This document shows, one piece after another, positions 46,973 through 59,899 of a stretch of DNA of 64,000 nt. Where the stretch lies: positions 630,972,915 through 631,036,914 of the forward strand of contig OY728123.1 of NCBI GenBank assembly GCA_963277665.1. Reading direction: 5' to 3'. The position numbers and the translations under genes are program-made. The notes beneath the pieces were generated by a model that saw only the letters and a program-made list of their open reading frames with translations, had not been told where the DNA came from and made no database searches. This DNA comes from Viscum album (Eukaryota; Streptophyta; Magnoliopsida; Santalales; Viscaceae). Each line of letters opens with the position of its first letter. The stretch's first letter is position 1.

Positions 46973-47872
46973 GTGGATGAGTGGGTTGATTTCTCATTAT
47001 TCTATTAATTATTTTATTATTTTTCTCAAGGAAACCAGTGGTATTGATTATTCTGAATAAATAAAGTAATAAGTACATTTTATTCTGAACTAAGGGTTAT
47101 ACATCAACCATGACTCGTGTAATATTTTATTTAGTTTATTATGTATTTATACTATAAATTACAATGTTTTACTATTCCCAAAAAATTTAAATATTCTATA
47201 AAAATCCCAATAATTACACATAATAAATTTTCATTGTGTAGAATTAAAAAATGGACTTCATTTTATTGAATTAATTTTTTAAATATGAAAAATATAATTT
47301 TTAATTATAATTAATATTTAATCAAAAAATATATAGATTTAAATTCATAAAATAATTTATAACACTCTTAAATACTAAAAAAATTCCACTAAAATCGTAA
47401 AACAAAAAATATTTATTCTTGAATAATTTTTAAGAAAGATAATTTTATTTTAATTTATATTATTAATTATAATATTTTAATTAAATATTTATTACTCAAA
47501 AAAATACTAACAATTTATTTTTAATTTTAACATATTCACTTACTTGTACTATGATATAATTATTTCATACCTTAATATATACGGTGACTAAATTTTATAT
47601 ATACTCTCATGGATGATGAAACAATTAATTTGGTTGATATACATTTCCGAATTTTTTTATTATTATTCATAATGTTGAATTACTATTCTAAAGGGTCAAG
47701 TTTCCATTCACCAAAAAATTATGTTGCTCACATCAGACTATAAATATCTTACTGACCATAATAGTGTATTTCTATTGATCGAAATTCAAAATAAAAAAGT
47801 GGTAAAATTATGTTTATTGGCTATGTTATAACTATCTTGTTAAAATTACAATAATAACAAATTGTTGTTTCA

Positions 47873-47877
47873 CAGAG
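47873..47877. repeat. Probable target-site duplication of E, left copy (CAGAG)
   Basis: The right copy is TAGAG at 53963-53967, one mismatch, expected of an old insertion. Confidence 0.65.
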
Positions 47878-50089
47878 TGTAACGTCCCGGTTTGGGAATC
47901 CACCCAGAGGCACCCTGTACCTAGTTGGTCACATGGACTCAAGCACATTTCCCCTAATTACAGAGGCTGCCGACTAGTAGTGAGGGAATTGGGTGTGATA
48001 GTGGGGAAACTTTTCCCTCTTTTTCAGAGTAACACAGCGGAAGAGAAAAACAGAAAATAATAACAGAAACAGTAATAATCCATACAAAAGTAAACAGCAG
48101 AAGTATGAAGAAATAAACAGCTGGAGTGTACATATATAAAAATGATGCATGGTACATATGTCTAGGAAAACAGCCAAACACATCACAATGCTAGAATACA
48201 GAACAGTACTTTTCCAAAGTAAAAAAAGAAAACAAATAAACAGCTCTTTAGCATCTCTAGCCTCAGCTTGGACCCATTCTCCCCAGCTCCAAAGCAAATC
48301 AATTACATAAAGTTGAAGGGCACATTCCCTTATCTATACCTGCAGCAATATAATCTATTTGGGACCAAATGCATAGCCCAAACAGGGTGTGAGACTAAAT
48401 CCCAGTAGGCAATCACCACAAGATTTGTACCTAACAGTCAGTGAATATATTGAAAGTAATAAAAAAAAGGAAGCAGTAAACAAGGAAGTACTCAGCAGTA
48501 ACCGGTCCTACTATTTCAATGCAATCGGGTCCATACATCAACAACAAAAAAAGTAAAAACCCCTCTAGGTCATTCTCTCAGCCTAACCCATCTGGTTCAA
48601 TAAAAAAATATACTACAAAGACTCTCTAAGGAAGCTCTCTCAGTCAATTCCCCTTATAGTCCCAAGTGTTTAAAAAGACTCTCTGAGGAAGCTTACATGG
48701 TCAATTCCCCTTATAGTCTAAGGTTGTCAAGGACTCTCTAAGGAAGCACACTCGGTCAATTCCCCTCATATCCCCAAGTAGTCAAAGACTCTCTGAGGAA
48801 GCTCACACTTCAATTCCCTTTATAGTATAAAATGGTTCAAAGACACTCTGAGGAAGTTCACCTTGTCAATTTCCCTTATAGTCTAAAATAGTTCAAAGAC
48901 TCACTGAGGAAGCTTACTCAGTCAATTCCTCTTATAGTATAAAATAGTTCAAAGAATATCTGAGGAAGCTCACTTAGTGAATTCCCCTTATAGTCTAAAA
49001 TAGTTCAAAGACTCTCTGAGGAAGGTCACTCGGTCAATTACCCTTATAGTCTAAAATAGTTCAAAGACTCTAGGAGAATTTTTACTTGGTCAATTACACT
49101 TATAGTCTCCTACACCATGTTCGCATGGCCCGATGTAAGTCAACGAGCATAGAAATGAAATATGTCCGAAGTAAACCCCAAGAAATACTTGGAAAAATAG
49201 TCTACATCATCTCAAACATGTCAGATAAAATAATCACTCCATCATACGGTACTAGGCATGGGAAACATCAAGGAATCCTAATGGCTCAATAGGGTCAAAC
49301 CGACATAAACAGAACATATATGGAAAAACACATCAAAAGCATAGAAAAACACCCTATTCACATTTAATTACCCTCTATTTACACATACCAATATAGTAGG
49401 AGATAAAGAGGGTTAAAACGGGAAACATAAAATACCCTATTAAAGGTTATTGGGAAAAATTGCACATAATACTCAAAGACATTCAACGGAAAGTCACAAA
49501 CCACCTACCTCGGCATTTTAGGTACATTATTATCCGGCGTTGGCCCTTGGATCGACCTAGAACATGGTAGATCTATAAAAACGTCTAAAACATTCAACCC
49601 ACGATATCTCACAAGAGAGGAGAAATTAGCAGAAGGTTCTCTAGTAGAACAGAGAACTCATCGATGATATTACAAAGTAGCTGACGGTGTTCGATTTGGA
49701 GAATGGATGATCTCTCGAGGTTCGTCAAAGATCCAAAGTCGTATGATGCTCTCACATGAAGATTTCTAAGAAGAATGTATTTCTGTCGATAATACGCGAC
49801 CCCAGTCCATTTAATGAAAAAAAGAAAATACACAGCATTTATTTTTAAAGGTCACGGCATGTACTTTCCTTTTCCATACTCCATTTTATGCAGCCTCTAG
49901 GTCACCCGCACATGGTCATGTACATGGCCACTACACGTCCAGCACACAGCTACTTGAGGTAACTGATTACATGGCGTATACTCATAAAGTACACAGCATG
50001 TACTTCAAAAATTTCCAAAAAATCTCATTTTTCTCAAAAACGACCATAAAATGAGAACATACCTCAAAAAGATGATTTAGGTTCTTACA
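47878..50089 (-). repeat. E 3' LTR (2212 bp)
   Basis: On the plus strand it runs TGTAACGTCCCGG to GGTTCTTACA. It contains nine ~56-bp tandem units (48612-49108). It is followed by a rightward pyrimidine run, the complement of the polypurine tract. Confidence 0.85.
48612..49108. repeat. Minisatellite in E left LTR (nine ~56-bp units)
   Basis: Units carry CAAAGACTCTCTGAGGAAGC, then TCACTCGGTCAATTCCCC, then TTATAGTCTAAAATAGTT, with scattered changes. B LTRs hold only about four looser units. Confidence 0.9.
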
Positions 50090-51385
50090 AACTTCCCCCC
50101 ATAAAAAACATTGTCCCCAAATTTCCCTTGCAAGGTGGCGTAGAAGAAGAATCCCAAAAAATCTCTGGCCACTATGCTCTACATCAGCCACCCTCTCCCA
50201 AGTCTTATCCTTTACTCGCTTGTGCTTCCATAGAACTCATACCAGAGGAATAGACCAGCCATGGAGAATCTTCATACTTCGATCGACAATCCGGATGAGA
50301 CGCTCCTCAAAAGATGCATCCACTTCCAACTCAACCTCCTAGGGTTAAAAGACATGAGATAGGTCTGAGAATTAATGTTGAAGGTGAGAAGTGTGGAGGA
50401 CATCTGTCATATCCCAGTACCTATGTGGCAACTGAAACTGATAGGCAACCATCCCAACTCTTTCCAATACCTCAAACCGCCCGACATACCTCGGTGAAAG
50501 CTTACCCTCTCTCCTAATCATATTTTTCCCCAACCTCGGTGTGACACATAGTAATGCCTAATATATAACCTCGGACTATAGTGGTTGTCTCTGCTGATGA
50601 GAATAAGACTTCTGTCGAGACTGTGCAGTATCCATCCTCTTCAAAATCAATTCTATCAGCTCTATGGTCTCCTAAACAAGATGAGGTCCCAGAAAAGTTG
50701 CCTCTCCTGCCTCTAGCCAACATAAGGGTGATCAGCATAGACTATTGTACAAATCCTCATTAGGTTCCATCTAAATAGTTTCTTGAAAAGTATTGTTAAG
50801 GAAAACTCCACAGGAGGTATACGATTCTCCCAAGAACCTCCAAAATCCAGGATGCATGCATGATGCATGTGATCAAGCACCTGAATCGTACGCTCGGACT
50901 GACAATCTGTCTGGGGATGGTAAGCTATTCTCAAAAGTAACTATGTACCCAAAACATTATGAGGCCCCTTCCAGACCAGAGAAGTAAAAAATGCATCTAT
51001 ATCTGAAAAAATGGAGTGTGGAACTCCATGTAAGCGCACAATCTCACAGATGTACAACCATCCCGACTCATCAGCACTGAATTTATCCTTGATCGGGAAT
51101 AAGTGGTCAACCTTCATGATTCTATCAATGAAAAATCAAACAACATCATTCCCTCAAGGCGACCTCAGTAAACCTATCATAAAATCCATCGCGACATCAT
51201 TCCACTTCCACTCGGGAATGGGAAATTGCAACAAAATACCTACTTGTCGCTGATGCTCTGCCTTCACCTGCTGACTGGTGGAACACTTCATAAAAAAACC
51301 AGCAATATCTCCCTTAATATCTAGCCACCAATACTGATGGTGTAGGTCAAGATACATCTTGGAGACACCAGGTTGAACTTCCCAT
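50090..51385 (-). pseudogene. E integrase with chromodomain tail
   Basis: From right to left on the minus strand come a zinc-finger/core start (MYLDLHHQYWWLDIKGDIAG, CSTSQQVKAEHQRQVG, IPEWKWNDVAMDFMIGL), then [20 protein letters not shown] with the catalytic Glu, ACILDFGGSWENRIPPVEFS, and at the end KTWERVADV. The last shows the chromodomain Trp that B has lost. The second Cys of the finger is Ser, and Gly before QSER is Cys. Stops and frame changes are frequent. Confidence 0.82.
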
Positions 51386-51822
51386 CTTGAGATCGTTTTG
51401 AGTACACTAAAAGAGCATTAGTTATATGCGAAGCTCTCAAAATGCCACTCTTTGATGGATCATATTCACTTCTTGGGTCATGTTATCTTAGAGATAGGAG
51501 TATCATTAGACCCAGATAAAGTAAGAGCAGTAGTTTCCTAGGAGAATATGAGGAACATCTTTGAGTTACAGATTGTTTTAGGGCTGGTTGGATACTATAG
51601 ACAATTCATACCGAACATTTCACGCTTAGAAGCACCACTGACGAGTCTGACTAAGAAGGGTGTGATGTTCTTGTGGTCAGATTATTTTGAGTCATCCATT
51701 CAATAGATGAAAGGAAGTTTAACTTCAGCACCGATATTGGTTTTTTCAGAGCTGTGCGAGAGCTATACTGTGTTCTGTGATTCTTCAGGTATCGGGTTGG
51801 GAGCTGTGCTTATGTAGGGAGA
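51386..51822 (+). pseudogene. E inverted RT thumb / RNase H fragment
   Basis: The plus strand reads LLGHVILEIGVSLDPDKVRA, LGLVGYYRQFIPNISRLEAP, LTSLTKKGVMFLWSDYFESS and VFCDSSGIGLGAVLM, then a TAG in place of Gln. These are RT C-terminus and RNase H start, but on the strand opposite to the E integrase. Similarity to B stops at ~51822, and the B-type LTR begins ~51842. It must come from an inversion or from capture of a second element. Confidence 0.85.
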
Positions 51823-51841
51823 AGGACCTTTCACATCTCCT

Positions 51842-53962
51842 AAAGCGCATTTCCCATAATGCCAGAGGCTAATGACTAACAATGAGGGCCTTAGGTGTGA
51901 TAGTGGGTAAATTATTCCCTCATTGGTAGAGTAACATAGTAGAAGATAAAAACTGATAACAATAATAGAAGCAGTAATAATCCATACAAAATTAAACAAC
52001 ATAAGTCTAGAGAAATAAATAGCTGGAGTGTACATATATAAAAATGACGCATGGTACATATGTCTAGGAAAATATCCAAACACATCATAATGCTAGAATA
52101 CATAATAGTACTAATCCAAAGTTCAAAAGAAAATAGATAAATAGCTCCTCAGCATTGCAAGCCTCAGCTTGATCCCATGCTGCCCAGCTCTACAGCATAT
52201 CTAGTACCTGAAGTAGAAGGGTGCTTTCCCTTATCTATACCAGCAGAAATATAATATGTTTGGGCCCAAATTAATTTCCCAAATAGGTTGTGAGACTAAA
52301 TCCCAGTAGAAAATCACTGCAAGATCTGTGCCTAATAGTCAGTGAATATATGGAAAGTAATAAAAAAAGATATAAATAAGGATGTACTCAACAGTAACCA
52401 GTCCTAAAGTTTCAATGAAATCAGTTCCATACATCAACAATAGAAAAATCAGGGAACCCTCTAGGTAGTTCTCTCAGCCTAACCCCTCTGGTTCAATCAA
52501 ACAAAGATACTATAGAGACTCTCTGAGGAGGCTCTCTCAGTTAATTCCCCTAATAGTCCCAAGTGTTTAAAAATACTCTCTAAGGAAACTCACATGGTAA
52601 ATTCCCCTTATAGTCTATGGTAGTCAAGGACTCTCTGAGGAAGCACACTCGGTCAATTCCCCTCATAACCCCAAGTGGTCAAAGACTCTCTGAGGAAGCC
52701 CACACGTCAGTTCCCTTTATAGTCTAAAATAGTTCAAAGAATCTCTGAGGAAGCTCACTCAATCAATTCCCCTTATAGTCTAAAATAGTTCAATGACTCT
52801 TTGAGGAAGCTCACTCGGTCAATTCCCCTTATAGTCTAAAATAGTTCAAAGAATATCTGAGGAAGCTCACTTGGTCAATTCCCCTTATACTCTAAAATAG
52901 TTCAAAGACTCTATGATGTTGCTCACTCAGTCAATTTCCGTTATAGTCGAAAATAGTTCAGAGACTCTCTGAGGAAGCTCACTTGGTCAATACCCCTTAC
53001 AGTCTCTTACACCAGGTTCTCACAGACCTGTGTAAGTAAACAAGTATAGTAATGCAATACGGCCAAAGTAAACCTCAAAAAACACTTAGCTAAATAGTCT
53101 ACACCATCACAAGAATGTTAGATACAATAATCACTCCATCCTATGGTACTAGTAATGGGAAACATCAAGGAAGAATAACGGCTAAACAGGGCCAAACAGC
53201 CATAAACCAAACATGCTTGGGAAAACCCATCCAAATCATAGAAAACAACTCTATTCACATCCAATTATCCATTATTTACACATACCATCATAGAAGGCAA
53301 TTAACAGGCTTAAAATGGTAAACATGCAATACCCCATTCAAGGTTATTGGGAAAAATTTCATATAAAACTCAAAGACTTTCAACGAAAATACACAATCCA
53401 CCTACCTAGGAACTGTAGGATCTGTATACTTTGGCATCGGTCATTAAATCGACCTATAACACAAAAGATCTATAAAATCATATAAAACGTTCAACCCATG
53501 ATATCTCATGAGAAAGGATAAATCAAAATATGGTGCTCTACAATAAGAGAGAACTCATTAATGATATTCCAATGCAACCGATAGTGTTTGATTCAGAGGA
53601 CGGATGCTCCCTCGAGGTTTTATCAAAGATCTGCAGTTGTACGACACTCTTGGTTGAAGAAGTCGAAGAAGAATGTGTTTCTATCGATAAGACGTTACCA
53701 CGGTCCATTTAATGAAAACAAAAAAATTCATAGCCTGTATTTTTAAAGTACACGGCGTGTACTTCCCTTTTCAGTACTCTGCTTTAGGCGGCCTTCAGGT
53801 CACCCCCACATGGTCATGTGCATGGCCGCTATACGGCCATCACATGGCGTGTACTCATAAAGTACATGGCGTGTACTTCAAAAATTTCCAGAAAATCCTT
53901 TTTTTCTCAAAAATGGCCAGAAAAGGAGAACATACCTGAAAAGGATGACCCGGGTTCTTAGA
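51842..53962 (-). repeat. E 5' LTR, truncated at its inner end
   Basis: It begins inside the LTR at GCGCATTTCCC, lacking about the first 60 bp present at 47878, so no primer site adjoins it. It ends GGGTTCTTAGA. It carries its own nine-unit minisatellite at 52515-53012. Confidence 0.8.
52515..53012. repeat. Minisatellite in E right LTR (nine ~56-bp units)
   Basis: Same unit and copy number as the left LTR. Unit-by-unit order is retained (early units with CCCAAGTG spacers, later ones with AAAATAGTT). The expansion therefore predates this insertion. Confidence 0.88.
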
Positions 53963-53967
53963 TAGAG

Positions 53968-54029
53968 ACTCAGTTTTGTATGCATTACATTATATATTAA
54001 ATTTATTTTTAAATATTTGGGGTGTTACA
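53968..54029 (-). repeat. D 3' LTR, first 62 bp
   Basis: On the minus strand it starts TGTAACACCCCAAA at 54029. The polypurine tract AAGGAGGGGAGAT lies immediately upstream at 54042-54030. Confidence 0.85.
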
Positions 54030-55320
54030 ATCTCCCCTCCTTTAGAAAATTGTGTCCTATAAATATAAAATTGAACGATGAAAGTTACAAATATATATTT
54101 GAAAATTCCATTATGGGAAACTGACATCAAATATAGGTTCAATAAAATATTCTCTTAAAAAGAGGATTATGGAAATTATGTGGTCGCTAGAAAATTTTTG
54201 AATTTCAATGTGGTGACATTAGTTATATGTTAAAACCTATTCATGGATGAAAATTAAGATTATGTAGTTATGATTGAAAGTGATAGAGAACATGTTTTGA
54301 TGAACATTGACTGCCACAAGACCGTAAACTATAGTTATAAAAAAAATAATTTATATTGTCATGGATTATAATAATACAAAAAAAAATTATTTAATACTCT
54401 TTTCATAGATTTGAGGAATTATTAAATTCTATAAGAGTATAAATATACATTTCTATTTCATGAACAAAATATTATCCTTTGATTTCTCCTTGAACTATTT
54501 ATACATCATCTACTAGGACAAGCTGTGTCATATGGTGATGTAATACATTAACCACTAAAACCTCATACAATGATAAACATAGTCCATTTCATAAATTATT
54601 AAGCATTCCAAAAGATAATGATCCAATACTTTTGAAATAAGTTCACTAAATTTACATAGTTAACTTATTAAACAACATGAAGTTACTCTTAATCAAAACA
54701 TACCAACATTTTATTCCATTCTCCTTGCATTCTCCTAAAGTATGGTAATAACTTGAATTATAATAAAACCTTATTTAATATGTTCATTCTTCCTTATTCT
54801 TTATGTAAAACATAGTAATTTTGATATATTACTCAAATACAAAATATTGAAGAACCAACAAATGATAATATAAACCAGTTTTTCGACATTCCATTACCTT
54901 AATCCAAAATAGTAATTGCTATCCAATTTATGCTATCCAAATCAATCATCTTTTTATTCTGAAATCAATGTCTTAGAATCAATACCATATTATGGGGTTT
55001 ATTTCCCTCAACCATATATTTTTTCAAAATATTAACTTTCTAATGAGACACTTGTCATTGGTACCATTCATCATAGGACCTAGTACAATCCTTATATATT
55101 CCATATTTCATATAACCAAAACATCATTGATAGAAATACTCAATTTAAATTATTAATGAATCAAAACATAATCATATTAATCATTCCTCTTCATTCATTG
55201 TAGTAGCACAATCATGACAATGATTTATTTCTACTTTTGATGTATAATCCTTTGATGGAATGGAAAATGTTTTTCATGGTGTGAAATATCTTTATGGTTG
55301 ATCCATTGTACATTGGAAAA
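54030..55320 (-). other. D non-coding interior
   Basis: No domain-bearing frame is visible on either strand. Apart from the polypurine tract at its left end (54030-54045) and a weak ATAGGACA relic of the pre-tract hairpin near 54055, I recognise nothing. The tRNA-like unit of A and C was not found. Confidence 0.6.
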
Positions 55321-55329
55321 CTTTTTTAT

Positions 55330-55698
55330 ACCCTTTTAATAACATGAATGGTGTCATTTCTATCCACACTTATATAAAACTTTCATTCCTTTTATGCATA
55401 AACCAAGGTGTTTCCTTCCACAATTATTCGATGTGGGAAAATACTTCCCTTCATTCTTCCCTTTATCTAACTTTTTCCCATTTATGCTATAATTCTGTTT
55501 ATTCTTACTGAATACATAATACACAAAAACCTTTTTATGATTATTTTTATTACTAAATATTATCTCCCCATATGATGAGAATGTTTGAGTAGCTATTTCC
55601 CTTTGAAACACTGGCTTAAAAAAATCGAAGAAATGATCATTCTCACTAATTGGATTATGTGGATCGATTCAGTTACCATTCCTTCAAGTAGGTTCCAT
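55330..55698 (-). pseudogene. D nucleocapsid-type gag, broken
   Basis: The frame starts MEPT at 55698, has two early stops, then runs open through FQREIATQTFSSYGEI and a Lys/Asn-rich stretch to NNCGRKHLGLCIKGMKVLYK and CG. That is the start of the zinc-knuckle region seen in A and C. An acceptor-like CTATTTAG lies two bases before the ATG (AG at 55702-55701), as in A and C. No capsid domain is visible. It is the most decayed of the gag copies, but its layout is homologous. Confidence 0.68.
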
Positions 55699-55700
55699 TT

Positions 55701-56168
55701 CTAAATAGTTCAATACACTATTTAAATCATAACACTATGAAACATAATTTATAATACCAATATTAGTGTAATGAATAACATAAATTTAAAATTTTATGCG
55801 TGTACTATCTCATAATAATGGGTTCTTTGAGGACATGTTTTCATTTAAATATTTCATAGAAAATGTGAATTATCCGAAGCATATCCACCAAGAGTGTCAA
55901 AATAAGTGCACAGTAAGGCCCATATTCATGTACCAAGTTACCTTGGATTAGGCTCGGGACCCCTTGTCAGGGTCGCTACCCCTAGGTTCAATTTTCCCAT
56001 AACCATGTCCACTTGTAGTGCCCAGACATGGATGCATTTTTAAGAAGATCCACATAATCTCAACATTGAAAAAATTCTAGATGTTATTCTATACCGATCC
56101 TTAAATTAAATCTTATAGTTACGTACTCTAGTTTTCTAAATCTAGTTTCCAATGTTTCTGCTAAACAT
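55701..56168 (-). other. D leader between primer site and gag
   Basis: Mostly AT-rich. A G+C-rich patch (55935-56040) contains ACCTAGGGGTAGCGACCCT on the minus strand. This loosely recalls the GC-rich insert in the C leader, but homology is unproven. Confidence 0.5.
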
Positions 56169-56180
56169 CCTCTGATACCC
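56169..56180 (-). other. D primer-binding site
   Basis: GGGTATCAGAGG on the minus strand, one mismatch to the Met-tRNA site, near the LTR end. Confidence 0.8.
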
Positions 56181-56183
56181 ACA

Positions 56184-59100
56184 GTAAAAACCCAGACCTT
56201 AGTATCTCGGAGTCAGTGCCATTATTACATTGGTATGATTTCAGGAAATCAAATCCTGAAAAACTAATTATCTTAGCAATTTTGGAAACTATATTACATA
56301 CATGAACATTACATTACAAATTAAAAGGAAAACCAAAATAACAACTCCATTGATAACACCCAAGAATAGTTAGATTAAACATACATGTCATTCATAATTT
56401 AACTCTTAGAATCCTTGGGGAAATAAACATATAAAAAGGATGGAGTAAATTTATCTAAGAGGATAATTAATATAGCATATTTTATAACATATACAATAAT
56501 TAATGATGAATAAATAATAACACATTCCATCAAATCATAATATTGAGCATAATATGGCTGGAATAAAAGCTTAATAAATAATTCCATATAAATAATCACA
56601 TGAAACTTTACCATGGATATTATACTATTCAAGTAATCACATGATTTATCAATTAATAATATCATAATTATGGAATTCATGTACCTAACATCAAAAACAT
56701 ATCATTAAGGCCTCAACCAAGACTTCTGAAAATAAATTGTTAAGGCCTCAGCCAAAATATTTTTTTTTTGTATCATGAGACATACTTATTCATCGAGGGG
56801 ATATGTAGGATACCTAACATCATGTACTAAGTCCAATACATTCATAATTTGACAAATAAAATGAGATCTTCAAAACGTAGTTTCCCATACCACTTTTAAG
56901 TATCTAATAAAATCCTTGAAACATTATTGAGGAAAATAATATTAAAACATTCCAAATTGTCCCATACCATTTTTAAACAATAAAATAATAATACATTAGA
57001 ATATCATGAGAATAAGGAGACTCTAGATATGATATATCAAAGGTAAGTACATACAATACACACATAAGGAATATGTGGTGAACAAGGCATATATCTCATG
57101 GAATTAAAAGTGAAACAAGAAAATGGTTTTTTACTTAAAAAAGAAGAGTTCTTTTAAAAAATAATTTGTATCTATCCTAAAATCATATTGTAAACATTTA
57201 TATCCCAAAAAAGTTAATTTATGTACATATTAATTTAATTTTAGGCATAAATAATGTCCCACTGAATTTAAATCTTGTAAAAATATTTTTTACAAAACAT
57301 TATAAAAAAAACATTTTAGTGTGGTTTATGGAAAATATTAAAGAGGTTTTAAAGTGGAAACACCTATTTATTTTCAAAAAAATAGCAATGAACCAAGTTA
57401 TTTTTTCATGATAAATTTTTATATTTTATAAAAATAATTATTTCTTATAAAATAAAAGATAGTTCTTTTAAAAATGTGTAAGAATTCATTATGTTCCCTT
57501 CAATTGGGCTTGTTTATTAGGAAAAATTGATAAGGGAACCATTTTAAAACATGTATATCTACATTAAAGAAGTATGATTGGATCTAGATATATTCTTTTT
57601 GAACATATACACCTAATTTAGTATAAATAAATATAAAAATAAGTATTATATTTGAGTAAATTTAGAGAAAGAGTAACTCAAATTAAAGATGGGGGTTTGG
57701 GTAGAATCTCTTACCACTTTGTAATAGATCGAATCATATACCGAAAAATAAATAATTATAAAATGATAGATATAATACATGAAAATAAATATATTAATTA
57801 TATGATAAATAAATTGGTTGTATACATACACCATACATAAGAAATAGTGGTGAATAAAGAATATCTCACAAAAATTGAAGTGAGATTTCGAAAACATGTA
57901 CTACATGTCCAAATGTATTTTTCACTTCACCATAATGTCTTGGATAATCCAATTACCTTAATTAGATAATTAATTAAAAAAATATACATTTAATTTATTT
58001 GGTATAATTTTATTATTTTTATTTATGGTCTTTTTAATGAGTTATACTGTACAATTTTATTACTCTGGAGCGTTCATTTCTTTTGTTTTCCTGATTAGTT
58101 CACTTATTTATTTGTAATGGAGTTCATTTCAAATTGATATAATTCTCTAGAATTGATTTTATATGTTACTAATTGAAATACATAATATTAAATTTTTATA
58201 AAATTCATTTTATTATATGGTATGAATATTATTTATTATATTAAACATGTGTGATAATTGTCTAAATTATTACGGTGGTATTTTTATCATCTCAAAATTG
58301 TTTTGTCATTTAAATTTGTATTATATATATATTGTTACCAGAAAATTATATTAGTTATAATAAATATATTATTGTATGGTTCACTATTAAAAAAATTACA
58401 TGACCTGCCTTGAAGGTTAATTTGAATAATGAATGATCATTTTCCAGGAAGGTTGTAAATCGACACCTCCTAGATGATGATTTCATTTTTAAAATAAAAG
58501 TGGGAGATTAAGTATTTTTATGAACGATATTCCATTATCCTTATATTGATTAATTATATATATTATAACATAATTATCATGATCATTTAGGTAGATTAGG
58601 TGGGGATAAGATAAGAAAGTAAAGTAAAATCAAAATTAAATTAAATGAAAAAAAGGAAGATAATTTACCTCTTGAATAAAACTCCTTGAGAAACTCTTTA
58701 AGCAAATGAGTTATGTTATTTTTTTTATGGAAAAAGAGATCCTAGACATGGGAAGAAACAAGGGAATATCATTTGTGAATAACCTTGATATTATTCATGG
58801 CATAGATGACTGAATACAAGAGGGGGTGAGGGGTGGTTTTTATAGTGGAGGAGAGGGGTGATTTCTCTTTTTTTTATTTATTTTTTTCTCAAGAAATCCA
58901 ATAATATTGATTCTTGTTACTAAATATAATAATAAGTTCAAGTGGGTTTGATCCAAGGGTGCTTACTTCATCAATGACTCAAGGAATAATATATTTATCT
59001 TATAATTTATTTATACTGTAAATTATCGTATTTTACTATTCACAAAAAATTCATGTATTTTAGAAATATAACAAAAATTAACCATAATAATTTTCATCGT

Positions 59101-59775
59101 ATAGAATTAAAAAATGGATTATATTTTATCAAAATAATTTTATAAATAAGGGAAATTTAATTTTAACTCATAATAATTATTTTTTGAAAAAATAAATTTA
59201 TAAATTTATAACTGATTTTATAACACAGGGAAAAATTTACTATGGTCAAATGAAATTATCCTAAAAACAAATGAAAAAATATTTTTATGAAAATGAGTTT
59301 TCTTTTAAATACTTTTATTAATTATAATATTGTAATTAAATATTTATAACTCAAAAAAAATACCAATAGTAAATTATTAATTTTTAAAATATTCACTTAC
59401 ATGTACTATGACATAATTATATCGTAAATTAATTTAAAATGGGCCTAAATTTGACTTATACTATCAGGGATGTGGTTACTAATTATTTTTCTGATTTACT
59501 TTTCATAAGGGTACATTAATATTCCAAAGGGCCATGATACTATTTCTTAAGAAATTAAGTTTACTCCATCAGACTCAAAATATATTACTTCTCACAACCG
59601 TGTGTGTCTATTATTTGAAATTCAAAAAATAGAAGCAAAAAAATTGTATTTAATGGATAATATATAACTATCCTGTTAATGTAACTATAATTATAATGTG
59701 TTGTTTCATAGTGACTCAAAGTTGTGTGCATTAAATTCGATATTAAATATATTTTCAAATCCTTGGGGTGCATTA
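56184..59775 (-). repeat. D 5' LTR (~3.6 kb)
   Basis: The right edge is aligned to the 3' LTR start (GGGGTGCATTA against GGGGTGTTACA). The left edge, set by the primer site, is good to a few bases. It contains the TATA box (58844), donor (58668), a degraded TATGGGA hairpin (56876-56899) and two AAGGCCTnA..C repeats (56706-56750). Confidence 0.8.
58668..58844 (-). promoter_or_regulatory. D 5' LTR TATA box and putative 5' splice site
   Basis: TATAAAAA at 58844-58837. The donor CAAGAG|GTAAAT has its GT at 58668, 176 nt downstream. With the acceptor at 55701 the intron would be 2968 nt. Confidence 0.72.
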
Positions 59776-59899
59776 TTGGGGGAGTGATAAGTGATAGGGT
59801 ACAACCATGACACGATAAATAACCACTAACATGTCTATGTATCTTGGGATTAGCTTTAATTTCCTCCAAAATATTATAACCTTCTTCCATATGGATATC
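59776..59899. other. Short unassigned spacer
   Basis: G-rich TTGGGGGAGTG at 59776 does not read as a polypurine tract for either neighbour. Nothing else is recognised. Confidence 0.4.

Larger units (their letters stand above)
44598..47877 (-). repeat. D 3' LTR, main part
   Basis: Colinear with 56460-59715 of the D 5' LTR. The TATA box reads on the minus strand from 46972 and the donor AGAG|GTAAAC starts at 46800, 172 nt downstream. The AAGGCCTTGAC repeat lies near 44835. The remaining 62 bp of the LTR are at 53968-54029, beyond E. Confidence 0.8.
47878..53962 (-). mobile_element. Element E: scrambled relative of B inside D
   Basis: The left LTR (47878-50089) and right LTR (~51842-53962) are of the B type but carry a larger tandem array. 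Between them are a polypurine tract and a minus-strand integrase with chromodomain tail, then an inverted plus-strand RT thumb/RNase H fragment. Gag, protease, most of RT, the primer site and the first ~60 bp of the LTR next to them are gone. It is 6085 bp and clearly dead. It lies within the D 3' LTR, 62 bp from that LTR's first base. Confidence 0.85.
44598..59775 (-). mobile_element. Family D: gag-only giant-LTR element, interrupted by E
   Basis: In element orientation the 5' LTR is ~59775-56184, the primer site 56180-56169, the interior 56168-54030 with a broken gag, and the 3' LTR 54029-53968 continued at 47877-44598. It lacks protease and pol. LTR layout (TATA, donor, distal repeats) matches A and C, but the sequence is far diverged and the LTR is shorter (~3.6 kb). 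The distal ~250 bp of the 3' LTR are missing at 44598, where array A adjoins. No outer duplication can be checked. Confidence 0.82.

Noticed and set aside
48612..49108. CRISPR-like array
   Set aside because: Units are contiguous degenerate tandem repeats without unique spacers, inside an LTR of a plant retrotransposon.
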